Assembly: GCF_002304225.1 (NCBI RefSeq)
Contig: NZ_NSLB01000003.1
Location: 1 to 64,000 of the forward strand
DNA: 64,000 nucleotides
Direction of reading: 5' to 3'
Origin: Pseudomonas sp. HAR-UPW-AIA-41
Lineage (GTDB): Bacteria > Pseudomonadota > Gammaproteobacteria > Pseudomonadales > Pseudomonadaceae
In this document: positions 1-10,221 of the stretch, piece after piece
How the letters are laid out: every line of letters begins with the position of its first letter
Position numbering within the stretch: position 1 is the first letter of the stretch
Program-made: the position numbers and the translations under genes
Notes under the pieces: generated by a model
Seen by the model: only the letters and a program-made list of their open reading frames with translations
Databases searched by the model: none
Told to the model about the DNA's origin: nothing

Positions 1-1013
1 CGCCCGCCGTCCGAGGCGCTGGGCTATGGCGACCCGGCCGGCGACCGGCGCCTGCGCGAGCTGGTGGCGGCCTACCTGCGAAGCAGCCGCGGGCTGGCCT
101 GCGAGCCGGAGCAGGTGCTGATCACCTGTGGCTCGCAGCAGGCCATCAGCCTGTGTGCCCAGTTGCTGCTGCAGCCGGGCGAGCGGGTGGCGATCGAAAA
201 CCCCGGCTACCGCGCCGCCGGGCATGCCTTTGCCGTGGCCGGTGGCCGGCTGTGCGGCGTGCCGGTGGATGCAGAAGGGCTGGATACCGCCGCGCTGGAA
301 GCGCTCGGTGCCTGCCGGCTGGGCTATGTCACGCCCTCGCACCAGTACCCCACGGGCGTCACCCTGTCGCTGGCGCGGCGGCTGGAGCTGCTGGCCTGGG
401 CCGAGCGCCACGATGCCTGGGTGATCGAGGACGACTACGACGGCGAGTACCGCTACCGCGGCGTACCGCTGGCGCCGCTGGCCTCCCTCGACCGGCAGGG
501 CCGGGTGCTCTATGTCGGCACCTTCTGCAAGATCGCCTTTCCCGGCCTGCGTCTGGGCTATTTGGTGCTGCCGCAGGCACTGGTCGAACCCTTCGCCCAG
601 CGCCGCGCGCTGGACATGCGTCACTCCGAGGCCGGCAGTCAGGCGGTGATGGCCGATTTCATCGCCGCCGGGCATTTCCAGCGCCATGTGCGACGCATGC
701 GCGGTGCGCCCGTGCCCGGCGTGATGCGCTGCTACAAGGCTGGCCGGCGCCGCCCGGCTGCGCGCCACTGCCGGTGGTGGAGGCGGGCCTGCACCTGAGC
801 GTGGCGGTCGACAGCCTGGCGCGCGAGCGCGAGCTGATCGCACAGGCCGCGTCCGTTAGCGTGGAGATCAATGCCCTGAGCGGCTACTGGCTGCCGGACA
901 GCGCCACGCCCGAAGAGGCGCGCGCCGGGCTGGTACTGGGCTTTGCCGCGGTGCCCGAGGCGCAGATCGCCGAGGCGCTGAGCGCGCTGCGCCGTGCCTG
1001 GGGCGTGAGCTAG
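1..1013 (+). pseudogene. MocR/PdxR-type GntR-family regulator, aminotransferase-like domain, 5'-truncated by window and frameshifted
   Basis: The readable part is the fold-type I aminotransferase-like domain of a MocR regulator. Frame 1 runs from the window edge and contains the family landmarks VIEDDYDGEYRY and the PLP-lysine region GTFCKIAFPGLRLGY. The winged-helix DNA-binding half must lie left of the window. Near bases 697-715 the homologous reading jumps from frame 1 to frame 3, where the expected C-terminus continues (ARARRDALLQGW, then EINALSGYWLPDSATP) to a TAG at 1011-1013. Frame 1 alone ends at 798 with an unrelated tail. The jump is explained by loss of one base, most simply just after the codons for RRMR. 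The gene is therefore a recent pseudogene or carries a sequencing error. Such proteins are PLP-responsive activators of vitamin B6 or amino-acid genes, but the target is not evident here. Confidence 0.8.
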
Positions 1014-1015
1014 GC

Positions 1016-1045
1016 AAAAAACGGGATGCCTTGTGGGCATCCCGT
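1016..1045 (-). terminator. Rho-independent terminator of aspA
   Basis: A perfect 10-bp stem (1021-1030 with 1036-1045) encloses a 5-base loop. It is flanked at 1016-1020 by five A, which reads as a U-tract on the minus strand. The orientation therefore fits termination of the leftward aspA transcript. No T-run follows on the plus side, so it should be weak for the upstream MocR gene. Confidence 0.8.
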
Positions 1046-1232
1046 GAAGATGAGGGTGGAGACCCTCGGCTGGTGAGGCTGTGTGCCCGCCTCAGGCGGG
1101 CTTGGCCGGTGTCTGGCTGCTGCGTGGCAGCGGCTCGGACGGGCCGTCGTAACGGGTTCTGACCGGTGCCGGCCAGGCCCGCCGCAGGGGCGGCAGGGCT
1201 TTGCTCGGGGGGCGCGGCGTGTGGTTCACGGC

Positions 1233-2657
<1,425 letters not shown>

Positions 2658-2870
2658 GATGAGGTTGTCTCTGTTTTTTAACGGCATTGGCCGCGATGCC
2701 GCGTAATCTAGGGCTTGAGCTGTCACAATGGCCAATGCCGTTGCTAGCTGGGGTATGCACAATCGGCATAATGTCGCCGTGACCCGGTTCCGATGTCGCG
2801 CGTGCATAATTCCGAACATTTCGTCGGCGGAAATCTGTCTGCCGGCGTCGCCAGGCTGTAGGGGGCTGTT

Positions 2871-3773
2871 GTGAATCTGGAAACCAAATGGCTGGAGGAC
2901 TTTGTCGCGCTGGCCGCCACCCGCAGCTTTTCCCAGGCGGCGCTCAGGCGGCATGTGACCCAGCCGGCCTTCAGCCGGCGCATCCGCAGCCTGGAAGAGG
3001 TGCTGGGCCTGACGCTGGTCAACCGTCAGCGCACGCCGGTCGAGCTGACCGAGGCCGGGCAGCTGTTTCTGGTCACCGCGCGCAACCTCACCGAGCAGCT
3101 GGGTGAAGTAGTGCGGCACCTGCACAACCTCGAAGGTCAGCAGGGCGAGGTGCTGCAGATTGCCGCCGCGCATTCGCTGACCCTGGGTTTCTTCCCGGAG
3201 TGGATCGCCCGCCTGCGCCGCGAGGGTCTGCCGCTGAACACCCGGCTGGTGGCCACCAACGTCGGCGAGGCGGTGCACTCGCTGCGCGAGGGCAGCTGCG
3301 ACCTGATCCTCGCCTACTACGACCCGGATGCCGCGCTGCAGCTGACCGCCGACATCTTTCCCTCGCTGCACCTGGGTGCCACCGCCATGCTGCCGGTTTG
3401 CACGGCGGGTGAGGACGGCGCGCCGCTGTTCGATCTGGATGGCGGGCAGAGCGTGCCGCTGCTGGCCTACAGCGCCGGTGCCTTCCTCGGTCGCTCGGTG
3501 AACGCGCTGATCCGCCAGCGAGGCCTGCGTGCGACCACGGTGTACGAGACGGCGATGGCCGACAGCCTCAAGAGCATGGCCCTGCAGGGGCTGGGCGTGG
3601 CCTGGGTGCCGCGTCTGTCGGTGACCGCCGAGCTGGCCCGTGGCGAGCTGGTGGTCTGCGGCGGGGAGCACTGGCAGGTGCCGCTGGAGATCCGCCTGTA
3701 CCGCTGCGCGCTGGTGCGCAAGGCGGCGGTGCGCCTGCTCTGGCGCAAGCTGGAGGCGGGGGTTGGGGCGTGA
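2871..3773 (+). CDS. LysR-family transcriptional regulator, HypT/YjiE-like
   Basis: This is a 300-residue LysR regulator starting at a GTG that follows a G-rich ribosome site (AGGGGG near 2860). The N-terminal winged helix (about residues 3-62) begins LETKWLEDFVALAATRSFSQ and contains VTQPAFSRRIRSLE, a pattern shared with E. coli HypT (YjiE), the hypochlorite-responsive regulator. The remainder is a LysR effector-binding domain (about 90-295). It is divergent from aspA across 213 bases, an arrangement also remembered for the aspA neighbourhood in P. aeruginosa. It could control aspA or oxidant-stress genes. The link to hypochlorite is inferred from similarity only. Confidence 0.85.
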   Translation: MNLETKWLEDFVALAATRSFSQAALRRHVTQPAFSRRIRSLEEVLGLTLVNRQRTPVELTEAGQLFLVTARNLTEQLGEVVRHLHNLEGQQGEVLQIAAAHSLTLGFFPEWIARLRREGLPLNTRLVATNVGEAVHSLREGSCDLILAYYDPDAALQLTADIFPSLHLGATAMLPVCTAGEDGAPLFDLDGGQSVPLLAYSAGAFLGRSVNALIRQRGLRATTVYETAMADSLKSMALQGLGVAWVPRLSVTAELARGELVVCGGEHWQVPLEIRLYRCALVRKAAVRLLWRKLEAGVGA

Positions 3774-3879
3774 TTTCCTAGTCTAGGCTTCAAGAAGCGT
3801 TGGTCATCTGACTTTTGCTGGAGGTGATGTTATTTTGACATCACTTTTCTGTCACTGCGGTCCAAGCTCAGGAGTCGTC

Positions 3880-6756
3880 GTGCCTAGGCAGCCCCTCATT
3901 AGTCTCCGTCAGTGGATCTGGCGGGTCTTCGCGCAGAGTGCTCTGGTTCCGCTGCTGCTGGTGGAGACGGTGCTGATCGCGGCGTATTTGCTGACTAACA
4001 GTTCTATCCGCGATGCGCAGATCGAGCATTTGCGTGAGACAGCGCTGACAGACCTGCAGGCATCGGCGGCCTTGGAGTCACGCATTGTCGATGAGCAGTT
4101 GGCCAAGATCGATGCGCTGACCGGGCTGTATCGCAATCTGACGGCGCAGGCGCTGGCCAAACCTGCCACGGCGTTGCCGGATAATCTCGCCCTAACGGCC
4201 GATGGCGTGCGCTATACCCCGCGTGATGAGGGGGGCGCGGCGGTGTTCTACGCCAATGTCACGCCACCGGATAAACAGGACCTAGGCAAGATTGCCCGTC
4301 TGGCTCCGCTGGAGCCCTTGATGAAGGAGATAAAGGAGCGCCATCCGTTGGTGGCAGCGCTTTATTTCAACAGCTGGGACAGTCTCAACCATATCTATCC
4401 CTGGTTCCTCACTCCGGACCAGTACCCCCACGATATGGACATCCCGGACTACAACTTCTATTACCTGGCCGATGCCGAGCACAATCCTGCACGCGATGTG
4501 GTGTGGACCGACGTTTATCTCGATCCGGCCGGGCAGGGCTGGATGATGTCGGCCATTGCGCCGGTCTATCGCGATACTTTCCTCGAAGGTGTGGTGGGTA
4601 TCGACATCACCGTCGGCGGCATCCTCAAGGAGATCGGTCAGCTTTCCGTGCCTTGGAATGGCTACGCCATGCTGGTCAGCAAGGACCTCAACATCATGGC
4701 TCTGCCCAAGGCCGGTGAAGATGACTTCGGCCTGCGCGAGCTGACCGAACACTCCTATGACGAAGCGATCCGCCGCGAGCTGTTCAAGCCCGAAGACTTC
4801 AATCTGGCCAAGCGCGCTGAGACGGCTGCGCTCGCCAAGGCCGTGGCAAGCAAGGCCAGTGGCATCGAGCGTGTGGTACTGGGTGGCAAGCCACACCTGG
4901 TGGCCTGGTCGACCATTGCCCAGACCCACTGGCACTTGCTGACCGTGGTTGCCGAGGCCGATGTATTTGCTCAGACCAACCTGCTGGCCGGGCGTTACAA
5001 GCAGATTGGCTACCTGCTGATTGCCGGTCTGGTGCTGTTCTACGGGTTGTTCTTCAGCTTCATGTGGGTACGTGCGCTGCAGCTCAGTCGCCAGCTGCGC
5101 GGTCCGATTACCGGAATTTCCACCATGATGGCCGAGATCGGCCAGGGCAACTGGCGGCCGCAACGGGTGCAGGCGCAGATCCGCGAGCTGGATGATATGG
5201 CTGTGCATGCGCTGGATGTGGGTGAGCAACTGGAGCGCAGCGAGGCGCAGCGCAATGCCATTCAGAGCCGCCTGGAAATGATTTTGGAGAGTGTCACCGA
5301 GAGTCTGTGGGAGGGTGACTTCCGAACATCTCGCCTCAGTCTGCGTGGGCGCCTGGCCAAGCGCTTTGGTCTGTCAGGCGAGACCGTCAGCTTCGAGGAG
5401 TTTTACCGCCGTTTGCATCCCGATGACCGAGAGCGTGTGCAGACGGCGCAGCATCGTGCGCTGGAAGGGCTGGATCCGCAGTATTCCAGTGAGTTTCGCT
5501 TTGCTGATCAGAATGGGCATTACCACTGGTTGCTCAGTCGCGGTCGGGTGATGGAGCGTGACCCGGTTTCCGGTGCCGCGGTGCTGCTGGCGGGTACCCA
5601 TGTCGACATCGACAAACTGAAGAAGGTCGAAGAGGACCTGCGTCAGGCCATTGTCGAAGCGCAGGCGGCCAGCCGCGCCAAGTCGCGCTTCATTTCCAGT
5701 ATCAGTCATGAGCTGCGCACGCCGCTCAATGCTATCCAGGGCTTCGCTCAACTGATGCGTATGGATCGCCCACGATGCGAGCATGAGGAACCGGACTATC
5801 TGGACGAAATCCTCACGGCCAGCGAGCACCTGAATCAACTGGTGGGCGACATTCTCGACTGGTCCAGTGTGCAGGCCGACAAATCCCGTCTCGAGCTGGT
5901 GCCCGTGGATGTCCGTGGGCTGCTCAGCGAGTGTGCCGAGCTGATCCGGGTCGACGTGGAGAAGCGTGGGCTTAGGCTGAATCTGGATCTGCCGGATGCA
6001 GGCCTGAATGTGATGGCTGATCCACGGCGCTTGCGTCAGGTCATGCTCAATCTCTTATCCAATGCGGCCAAGTACAACAAGCCTGAGGGGCAGATCACCC
6101 TGAGTTTTCAGGTGGCGGCCGGGCATGTACGCCTGATGGTGGAAGACACCGGCCTGGGCATTAGTCAGGAGGTGCAGGGGCAGGTCTTTGAGCCGTTCGA
6201 GCGGGCTGGTCGGCAGAACACCGCGATTCAGGGAACCGGACTCGGCCTGGCCCTGTGTCAACAGTTTGCCACGCTGATGAATGGGCGAATGGGCTTGCAT
6301 AGCGAGCTGGGCATCGGCAGCAGTTTCTGGATTGAGCTACCGCTGATGGGCGTTGCCCCCTTGGTCTCCAGCGCTGCTGAGAGGCGTCCGCGGGTGTTCT
6401 ATGTTGAAGACAACCCTGCCAGTCAGTTTGTGGTGCGCAAAGCGCTGGAAGATCTGGCTGACATTGAAGTCATCAGCGATGGCCGGCTGGCAGTCGAGCG
6501 GCTGCTCGCTGCGCCGCCAGACTTGCTGCTGCTGGATTACAACCTGCCGGGTCTTAACGGCGAGCAGGTGCTACGTCAGCTTCGGGCTGCAACCCAGACC
6601 CATGATCTGCCGGTGATCGTGCTCAGCGCGGCCACTGATGTTGGCAAGTTACTCAGCCTGGATTGTCAGGGCTTCCTGGCGAAACCACTGGATCTCGATG
6701 AATTGCACGGCCTGGTCAAGGCCCTGTTGCATGAGGGAAATAACGATGCTGTCTGA
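3880..6756 (+). CDS. Membrane hybrid sensor histidine kinase (Cache-HAMP-PAS-HisKA-HATPase-REC)
   Basis: A 958-residue hybrid kinase. A first membrane helix (about residues 13-35) precedes a large extracytoplasmic region of dCache type (about 40-365) with the aromatic-rich stretch YFNSWDSLNHIYPWF. A second helix lies at 376-398, followed by a linker/HAMP-like region and a PAS fold with PAC (about 473-587). The HisKA box SHELRTPLNAIQGF places the phospho-histidine at about H610. The ATPase carries DTGLGIS and GTGLGLAL motifs. The C-terminal receiver has acidic residues E843-D844 and phospho-acceptor D886 in LLLLDYNLPG. The start is a GTG preceded by AGGAG. An upstream TTG at 3835, also preceded by a good ribosome site, would add 15 residues. 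Its stop overlaps the next gene by 11 bases, so the pair is translationally coupled. The ligand is unknown. Confidence 0.9.
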   Translation: MPRQPLISLRQWIWRVFAQSALVPLLLVETVLIAAYLLTNSSIRDAQIEHLRETALTDLQASAALESRIVDEQLAKIDALTGLYRNLTAQALAKPATALPDNLALTADGVRYTPRDEGGAAVFYANVTPPDKQDLGKIARLAPLEPLMKEIKERHPLVAALYFNSWDSLNHIYPWFLTPDQYPHDMDIPDYNFYYLADAEHNPARDVVWTDVYLDPAGQGWMMSAIAPVYRDTFLEGVVGIDITVGGILKEIGQLSVPWNGYAMLVSKDLNIMALPKAGEDDFGLRELTEHSYDEAIRRELFKPEDFNLAKRAETAALAKAVASKASGIERVVLGGKPHLVAWSTIAQTHWHLLTVVAEADVFAQTNLLAGRYKQIGYLLIAGLVLFYGLFFSFMWVRALQLSRQLRGPITGISTMMAEIGQGNWRPQRVQAQIRELDDMAVHALDVGEQLERSEAQRNAIQSRLEMILESVTESLWEGDFRTSRLSLRGRLAKRFGLSGETVSFEEFYRRLHPDDRERVQTAQHRALEGLDPQYSSEFRFADQNGHYHWLLSRGRVMERDPVSGAAVLLAGTHVDIDKLKKVEEDLRQAIVEAQAASRAKSRFISSISHELRTPLNAIQGFAQLMRMDRPRCEHEEPDYLDEILTASEHLNQLVGDILDWSSVQADKSRLELVPVDVRGLLSECAELIRVDVEKRGLRLNLDLPDAGLNVMADPRRLRQVMLNLLSNAAKYNKPEGQITLSFQVAAGHVRLMVEDTGLGISQEVQGQVFEPFERAGRQNTAIQGTGLGLALCQQFATLMNGRMGLHSELGIGSSFWIELPLMGVAPLVSSAAERRPRVFYVEDNPASQFVVRKALEDLADIEVISDGRLAVERLLAAPPDLLLLDYNLPGLNGEQVLRQLRAATQTHDLPVIVLSAATDVGKLLSLDCQGFLAKPLDLDELHGLVKALLHEGNNDAV

Positions 6757-7864
6757 TGCTCTGCGGTTTGCCACGGTGGTGGTGATTGATGACATGGTGC
6801 CCAACCTGCGCCTGCTGGAGTCCAGCTTAAAAGCATTCGGCCTCAAGCAGGTGCATGCCTTCAGCAACTCGGCCGAGGGTTTGGCCTGGCTACAGAGCAA
6901 TCATTGGGACCTGCTCCTGCTTGATCTCGATATGCCCGCACCCAATGGCTTTGAAGTGTTGCAGGCACTGGCCGGCCGCGATCGCAACGCGGCGCCAGTG
7001 ATCATCGTGACGGCTCTGAGTGGGGTTGAGGACCGTCGGCACGGGCTGGAGCTGGGCGCCAACGATTACATCTGCAAGCCTCTGGATTTGCCGGAGCTGT
7101 TGCTGCGTGTGTGCAACAACCTGCAGCTGAGCCTGGCCAGTCAGGCGCTGCACCATGAGCGCGATCAGCTGGAGGAAAAGGTACAGCGCCGCACCCAGCA
7201 GCTGCGTGAGAGTTTTCAGGCCGTGATTCGTAGCCTCGGTCGAGCGGCCTGCTACAAGGACAACGAAACCGGTAACCATATTCTGCGTATTGGAGAATCT
7301 GCGGCACTGATGGCCACTGCGCTGGGTGCTGATCGCGAGTTCGTAGAGCGCCTGCGGTTGGCGGCGCCTATGCATGATGTCGGCAAGATCGGCATTCCGG
7401 ATGCCATTCTGGCCAAGCCGGGCCCGCTGAACCCAGAAGAGCGGGAGATCATGAATCACCATGCGCGCATCGGTTACGAGATTCTGTTCGACGAACAGCA
7501 TTCATCACTCACCGACCTGGCTGCTGAAATTGCGCTCTATCACCACGAGCGCTGGGATGGTTCCGGTTACCCGCAAGGTCTCAAGGGGGAGGCAATTCCG
7601 CTGGCCGCACGGATTGTCGCACTCAGTGATGTGTACGATGCATTGCGCTCACCTCGTCCTTACAAGCGGCCCTGGACGGCCGAAGCCACCCAGGCCTATA
7701 TCCTTGAACAGTCAGGCAAGCAGTTTGACCCGCAGCTAGTGGCGATAATGGCCCGCCTGTTTGATCAGCTGGAGGAGTTGATCGAGCGCCTGGCTGATGA
7801 CGATGAAAGTGGCATTGGCGATCTGCGGGTGAAGCTGCAGGGTGCAACTATCCGCGGTGAGTGA
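6746..7864 (+). CDS. Response regulator with HD-GYP c-di-GMP phosphodiesterase output
   Basis: A 372-residue cytoplasmic protein with an N-terminal receiver (about 8-125, phospho-acceptor D60 in LLLLDLDMPAPNG), a coiled-coil linker (about 128-165) and an HD-GYP domain (about 165-350). The metal-binding HD pair is H210-D211 in HDVGKIGIPD, and the signature HHERWDGSGYP spans 266-276, so catalytic residues are intact. Members of this family hydrolyse c-di-GMP to pGpG or GMP. The ATG at 6746 follows GAGGGAA and overlaps the kinase gene, so the kinase is the probable cognate partner. Its output would be phosphorylation-controlled c-di-GMP removal. Confidence 0.93.
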   Translation: MLSDALRFATVVVIDDMVPNLRLLESSLKAFGLKQVHAFSNSAEGLAWLQSNHWDLLLLDLDMPAPNGFEVLQALAGRDRNAAPVIIVTALSGVEDRRHGLELGANDYICKPLDLPELLLRVCNNLQLSLASQALHHERDQLEEKVQRRTQQLRESFQAVIRSLGRAACYKDNETGNHILRIGESAALMATALGADREFVERLRLAAPMHDVGKIGIPDAILAKPGPLNPEEREIMNHHARIGYEILFDEQHSSLTDLAAEIALYHHERWDGSGYPQGLKGEAIPLAARIVALSDVYDALRSPRPYKRPWTAEATQAYILEQSGKQFDPQLVAIMARLFDQLEELIERLADDDESGIGDLRVKLQGATIRGE

Positions 7865-7975
7865 GGCGCGCGGCGCACTGGACGAACGGTCATCCTGGGG
7901 GGGCGACATTCTCGCCTTTCCGGTATACTGCGCCGCCTCCAGGCCAGCCTGCCCGCTGTGCCGGAATCGAACATG

Positions 7976-8010
7976 ACAAGCCACGCCCTCTGCGTGGCTT
8001 GTTGGTTTTT
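7976..8010 (+). terminator. Terminator-like hairpin in the purE leader
   Basis: A perfect 11-bp stem (7976-7986 with 7992-8002), a 5-base loop and a T-rich tail (8006-8010) form a strong intrinsic terminator. It lies 38 bases before the purE start and about 110 bases after the HD-GYP stop. A TATACT sequence at 7924-7929 could be a -10 element between the two genes. The hairpin could simply end the upstream operon, or act as an attenuator or leader-RNA end for purEK if transcription starts near 7936. Confidence 0.75.
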
Positions 8011-8047
8011 GTCGCGCCACTCCGGCGCCCGAGTAAGAGGCAAGACG

Positions 8048-8536
8048 ATGAGCGCACTGGTAGGCGTGATCATGGGTTCCAAATCCGACTGGAGCACCCT
8101 CTGTCACACCGTCGAGATGCTGGACAAGCTGGGCATCCCCAATGAAGTGAAGGTGGTTTCCGCCCACCGCACCCCGGACCTGCTGTTCCAGTACGCCGAA
8201 GAGGCCGAAGGCCGTGGCATCCAGGTGATCATCGCCGGTGCCGGCGGTGCCGCCCACCTGCCGGGCATGTGCGCGGCCAAGACCCACCTGCCGGTGCTCG
8301 GCGTGCCGGTGCAGTCGGCCGTGCTCTCGGGTGTCGATTCGCTGCTGTCCATCGTGCAGATGCCGGCCGGCATTCCGGTCGCCACTCTGGCCATCGGCAA
8401 GGCCGGCGCGGTCAACGCCGCTCTGCTGGCCGCCAGCATCCTCGGTCACCAGCACCCGCAGTTCCACGCCGCGCTCAAGCAGTTCCGCACCGAGCAGACC
8501 GAAACGGTGCTGGAAAACCCGGATCCGCGTTCCTGA
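8048..8536 (+). CDS. purE: N5-carboxyaminoimidazole ribonucleotide mutase
   Basis: A 162-residue class I PurE that converts N5-CAIR to CAIR in de novo purine synthesis. The glycine-rich [10 protein letters not shown] start, VVSAHRTPD (with the conserved catalytic histidine) and [11 protein letters not shown] are all present. The length is standard. The ATG at 8048 follows GAGGCAAG at a normal distance. purK follows after 14 bases, so the two consecutive pathway steps are co-transcribed. Confidence 0.97.
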   Translation: MSALVGVIMGSKSDWSTLCHTVEMLDKLGIPNEVKVVSAHRTPDLLFQYAEEAEGRGIQVIIAGAGGAAHLPGMCAAKTHLPVLGVPVQSAVLSGVDSLLSIVQMPAGIPVATLAIGKAGAVNAALLAASILGHQHPQFHAALKQFRTEQTETVLENPDPRS

Positions 8537-8550
8537 CAGGGGCCTGAACT

Positions 8551-9633
8551 ATGAAGATCGGTGTCATCGGCGGCGGCCAGCTGGGCCGCATGCTGGCCCT
8601 GGCGGGTACCCCGCTGGGCATGAGTTTCGCCTTCCTCGATCCGGCGCCGGACGCCTGCTCCCAGGCACTGGGCGAGCACCTGCGTGGTGACTACAACGAC
8701 CACGAGCACCTGCGCCGCCTGGCCGATGATGTTGATCTGGTGACCTTCGAGTTCGAGAGCGTGCCGGCCGAGACCGTGGCTTTCCTCTCCCAGTTCGTAC
8801 CGGTTTACCCGTCGGCCTCCGCGCTGCGTATCGCCCGTGACCGCTGGTTCGAGAAGTCGATGTTCAAGGACCTCGGCATTCCGACCCCCGATTTCGCCGA
8901 TATCCAGTCGCAGGCCGACCTCGACGCCGCCGTCGCCGCCATCGGCCTGCCGGCCGTGATGAAGACCCGTACCCTGGGTTACGACGGCAAGGGCCAGAAG
9001 GTCCTGCGCAAGCCTGAAGATGTGGTGGGCGCCTTTGCCGAGCTGGGCAGCGTGCCCTGCATCCTCGAAGGCTTCGTGCCCTTCACCGGCGAAGTCTCGC
9101 TGGTGGCGGTGCGTGCCCGTGATGGCGAAACCCGTTTCTACCCGCTGGTGCACAACCGTCACGACAGTGGCGTGCTGGCCCTGTCCATCGCCAGCACCGA
9201 GCATCCGCTGCAGGCGCTGGCCGAGGACTATGTCGGCCGCGTGCTCAAGCAGCTCGACTACGTCGGCGTGCTGGCCTTCGAGTTCTTCGAGGTCGACGGT
9301 GGCCTGAAGGCCAACGAGATCGCCCCGCGTGTGCACAACTCCGGGCACTGGACCATCGAAGGCGCCGAGTGCAGCCAGTTCGAGAACCACCTGCGTGCCG
9401 TCGCCGGTCTGCCGCTGGGCTCGACCGCCAAGGTCGGTGAAAGCGCCATGCTCAACTTCCTCGGTGAAGTGCCGGCGGTGGAGAAGGTGACGGCCATCGC
9501 CGACTGCCACCTGCACCACTACGGCAAGGCCTTCAAGGCCGGGCGCAAGGTCGGTCATGCCACCCTGCGCTGCAAGGACATGGCAACGCTCAAGGCGCGT
9601 ATTGCCGAGGTCGAGGCCCTGATTCAGGGTTGA
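8551..9633 (+). CDS. purK: N5-carboxyaminoimidazole ribonucleotide synthase
   Basis: A 360-residue ATP-grasp enzyme that makes N5-CAIR from AIR, bicarbonate and ATP. The N-terminus KIGVIGGGQLGRMLALAG is the PurK nucleotide-fold start. TRTLGYDGKGQ and the later FEVDGGLKANEIAPRVHNSG are ATP-grasp and PurK hallmarks. The length is typical. It is second in the purEK operon; a DUF3299 gene follows after 48 bases and may be read through. Confidence 0.97.
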   Translation: MKIGVIGGGQLGRMLALAGTPLGMSFAFLDPAPDACSQALGEHLRGDYNDHEHLRRLADDVDLVTFEFESVPAETVAFLSQFVPVYPSASALRIARDRWFEKSMFKDLGIPTPDFADIQSQADLDAAVAAIGLPAVMKTRTLGYDGKGQKVLRKPEDVVGAFAELGSVPCILEGFVPFTGEVSLVAVRARDGETRFYPLVHNRHDSGVLALSIASTEHPLQALAEDYVGRVLKQLDYVGVLAFEFFEVDGGLKANEIAPRVHNSGHWTIEGAECSQFENHLRAVAGLPLGSTAKVGESAMLNFLGEVPAVEKVTAIADCHLHHYGKAFKAGRKVGHATLRCKDMATLKARIAEVEALIQG

Positions 9634-9681
9634 TCTGCGCCGGCGGTTCGCCGCCGGTTGCGCCGCAAAAGGAAGAGCCCC

Positions 9682-10215
9682 ATGCGCCGACTGCTGCTAT
9701 CCCTGTTGCTGCTGCCGCTGCTTGCTCAGGCCGAGCTGGCAGAAACCGACTGGCTGGATCTGATGCCGCCCGAGGACCAGCGCGCGCTGGAAACCATGCC
9801 GGAGATCAGCCACGACAGCCCGGAAACCGCCGACGGCTTTTCCAGTCAGGGTGGCCTGCGTCAGCGCGAGCAGAGTCTGCCGCCGGTGATGTACTCCAAC
9901 AAGACGGTTGCCAGGCTCGATGGCCGGCGCATCCGTCTCGGCGGTTACCCCGTGCCGCTGGAAAGTGACGCCCAGGGCCGCAGCACCCTGTTTTTCCTGG
10001 TGCCTTACCCGGGTGCCTGCATCCACGTGCCGCCGCCACCGCCGAACCAGATCGTGCTGGTGCGTTACGCCAAGGGCATCAGCCTCGACGATATCTACGC
10101 ACCGCTGTGGGTCGAGGGGCCGCTGAAGATCGAGGCGGTCAGTAATGATCTTGCCGATGCCGCCTATACCCTGAATGCCACGAAGGTGCGGTTGGTCGAA
10201 GACACCGACCTTTAG
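9682..10215 (+). CDS. Exported DUF3299 protein
   Basis: A 177-residue protein with a signal peptide (RRLLLSLLLLPLLAQA, cleavage near residue 16) and a body matching the DUF3299 pattern: GGYPVPLE, then FLVPYPGACIHVPPPPPNQI. The cysteine in GACIH is the only obvious candidate functional residue. The ATG at 9682 follows GGAAG; a longer frame from 9658 lacks a signal sequence. Members are periplasmic or exported proteins of undefined role. It is probably transcribed with purEK, but no functional link is known. Confidence 0.85.
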   Translation: MRRLLLSLLLLPLLAQAELAETDWLDLMPPEDQRALETMPEISHDSPETADGFSSQGGLRQREQSLPPVMYSNKTVARLDGRRIRLGGYPVPLESDAQGRSTLFFLVPYPGACIHVPPPPPNQIVLVRYAKGISLDDIYAPLWVEGPLKIEAVSNDLADAAYTLNATKVRLVEDTDL

Positions 10216-10221
10216 GTCCTG

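Noticed and set aside
2658..3671. Upstream extension of aspA to 812 residues
   Set aside because: The added part is antisense to the LysR gene and has no homology; the family N-terminus begins at 2657.
3827..3838. Three-codon mini-ORF (ATG TTA TTT TGA) after a strong ribosome site ahead of the hybrid kinase
   Set aside because: Could be a translational regulator, but it is too short to support. The same ribosome site may serve the in-frame TTG at 3835.
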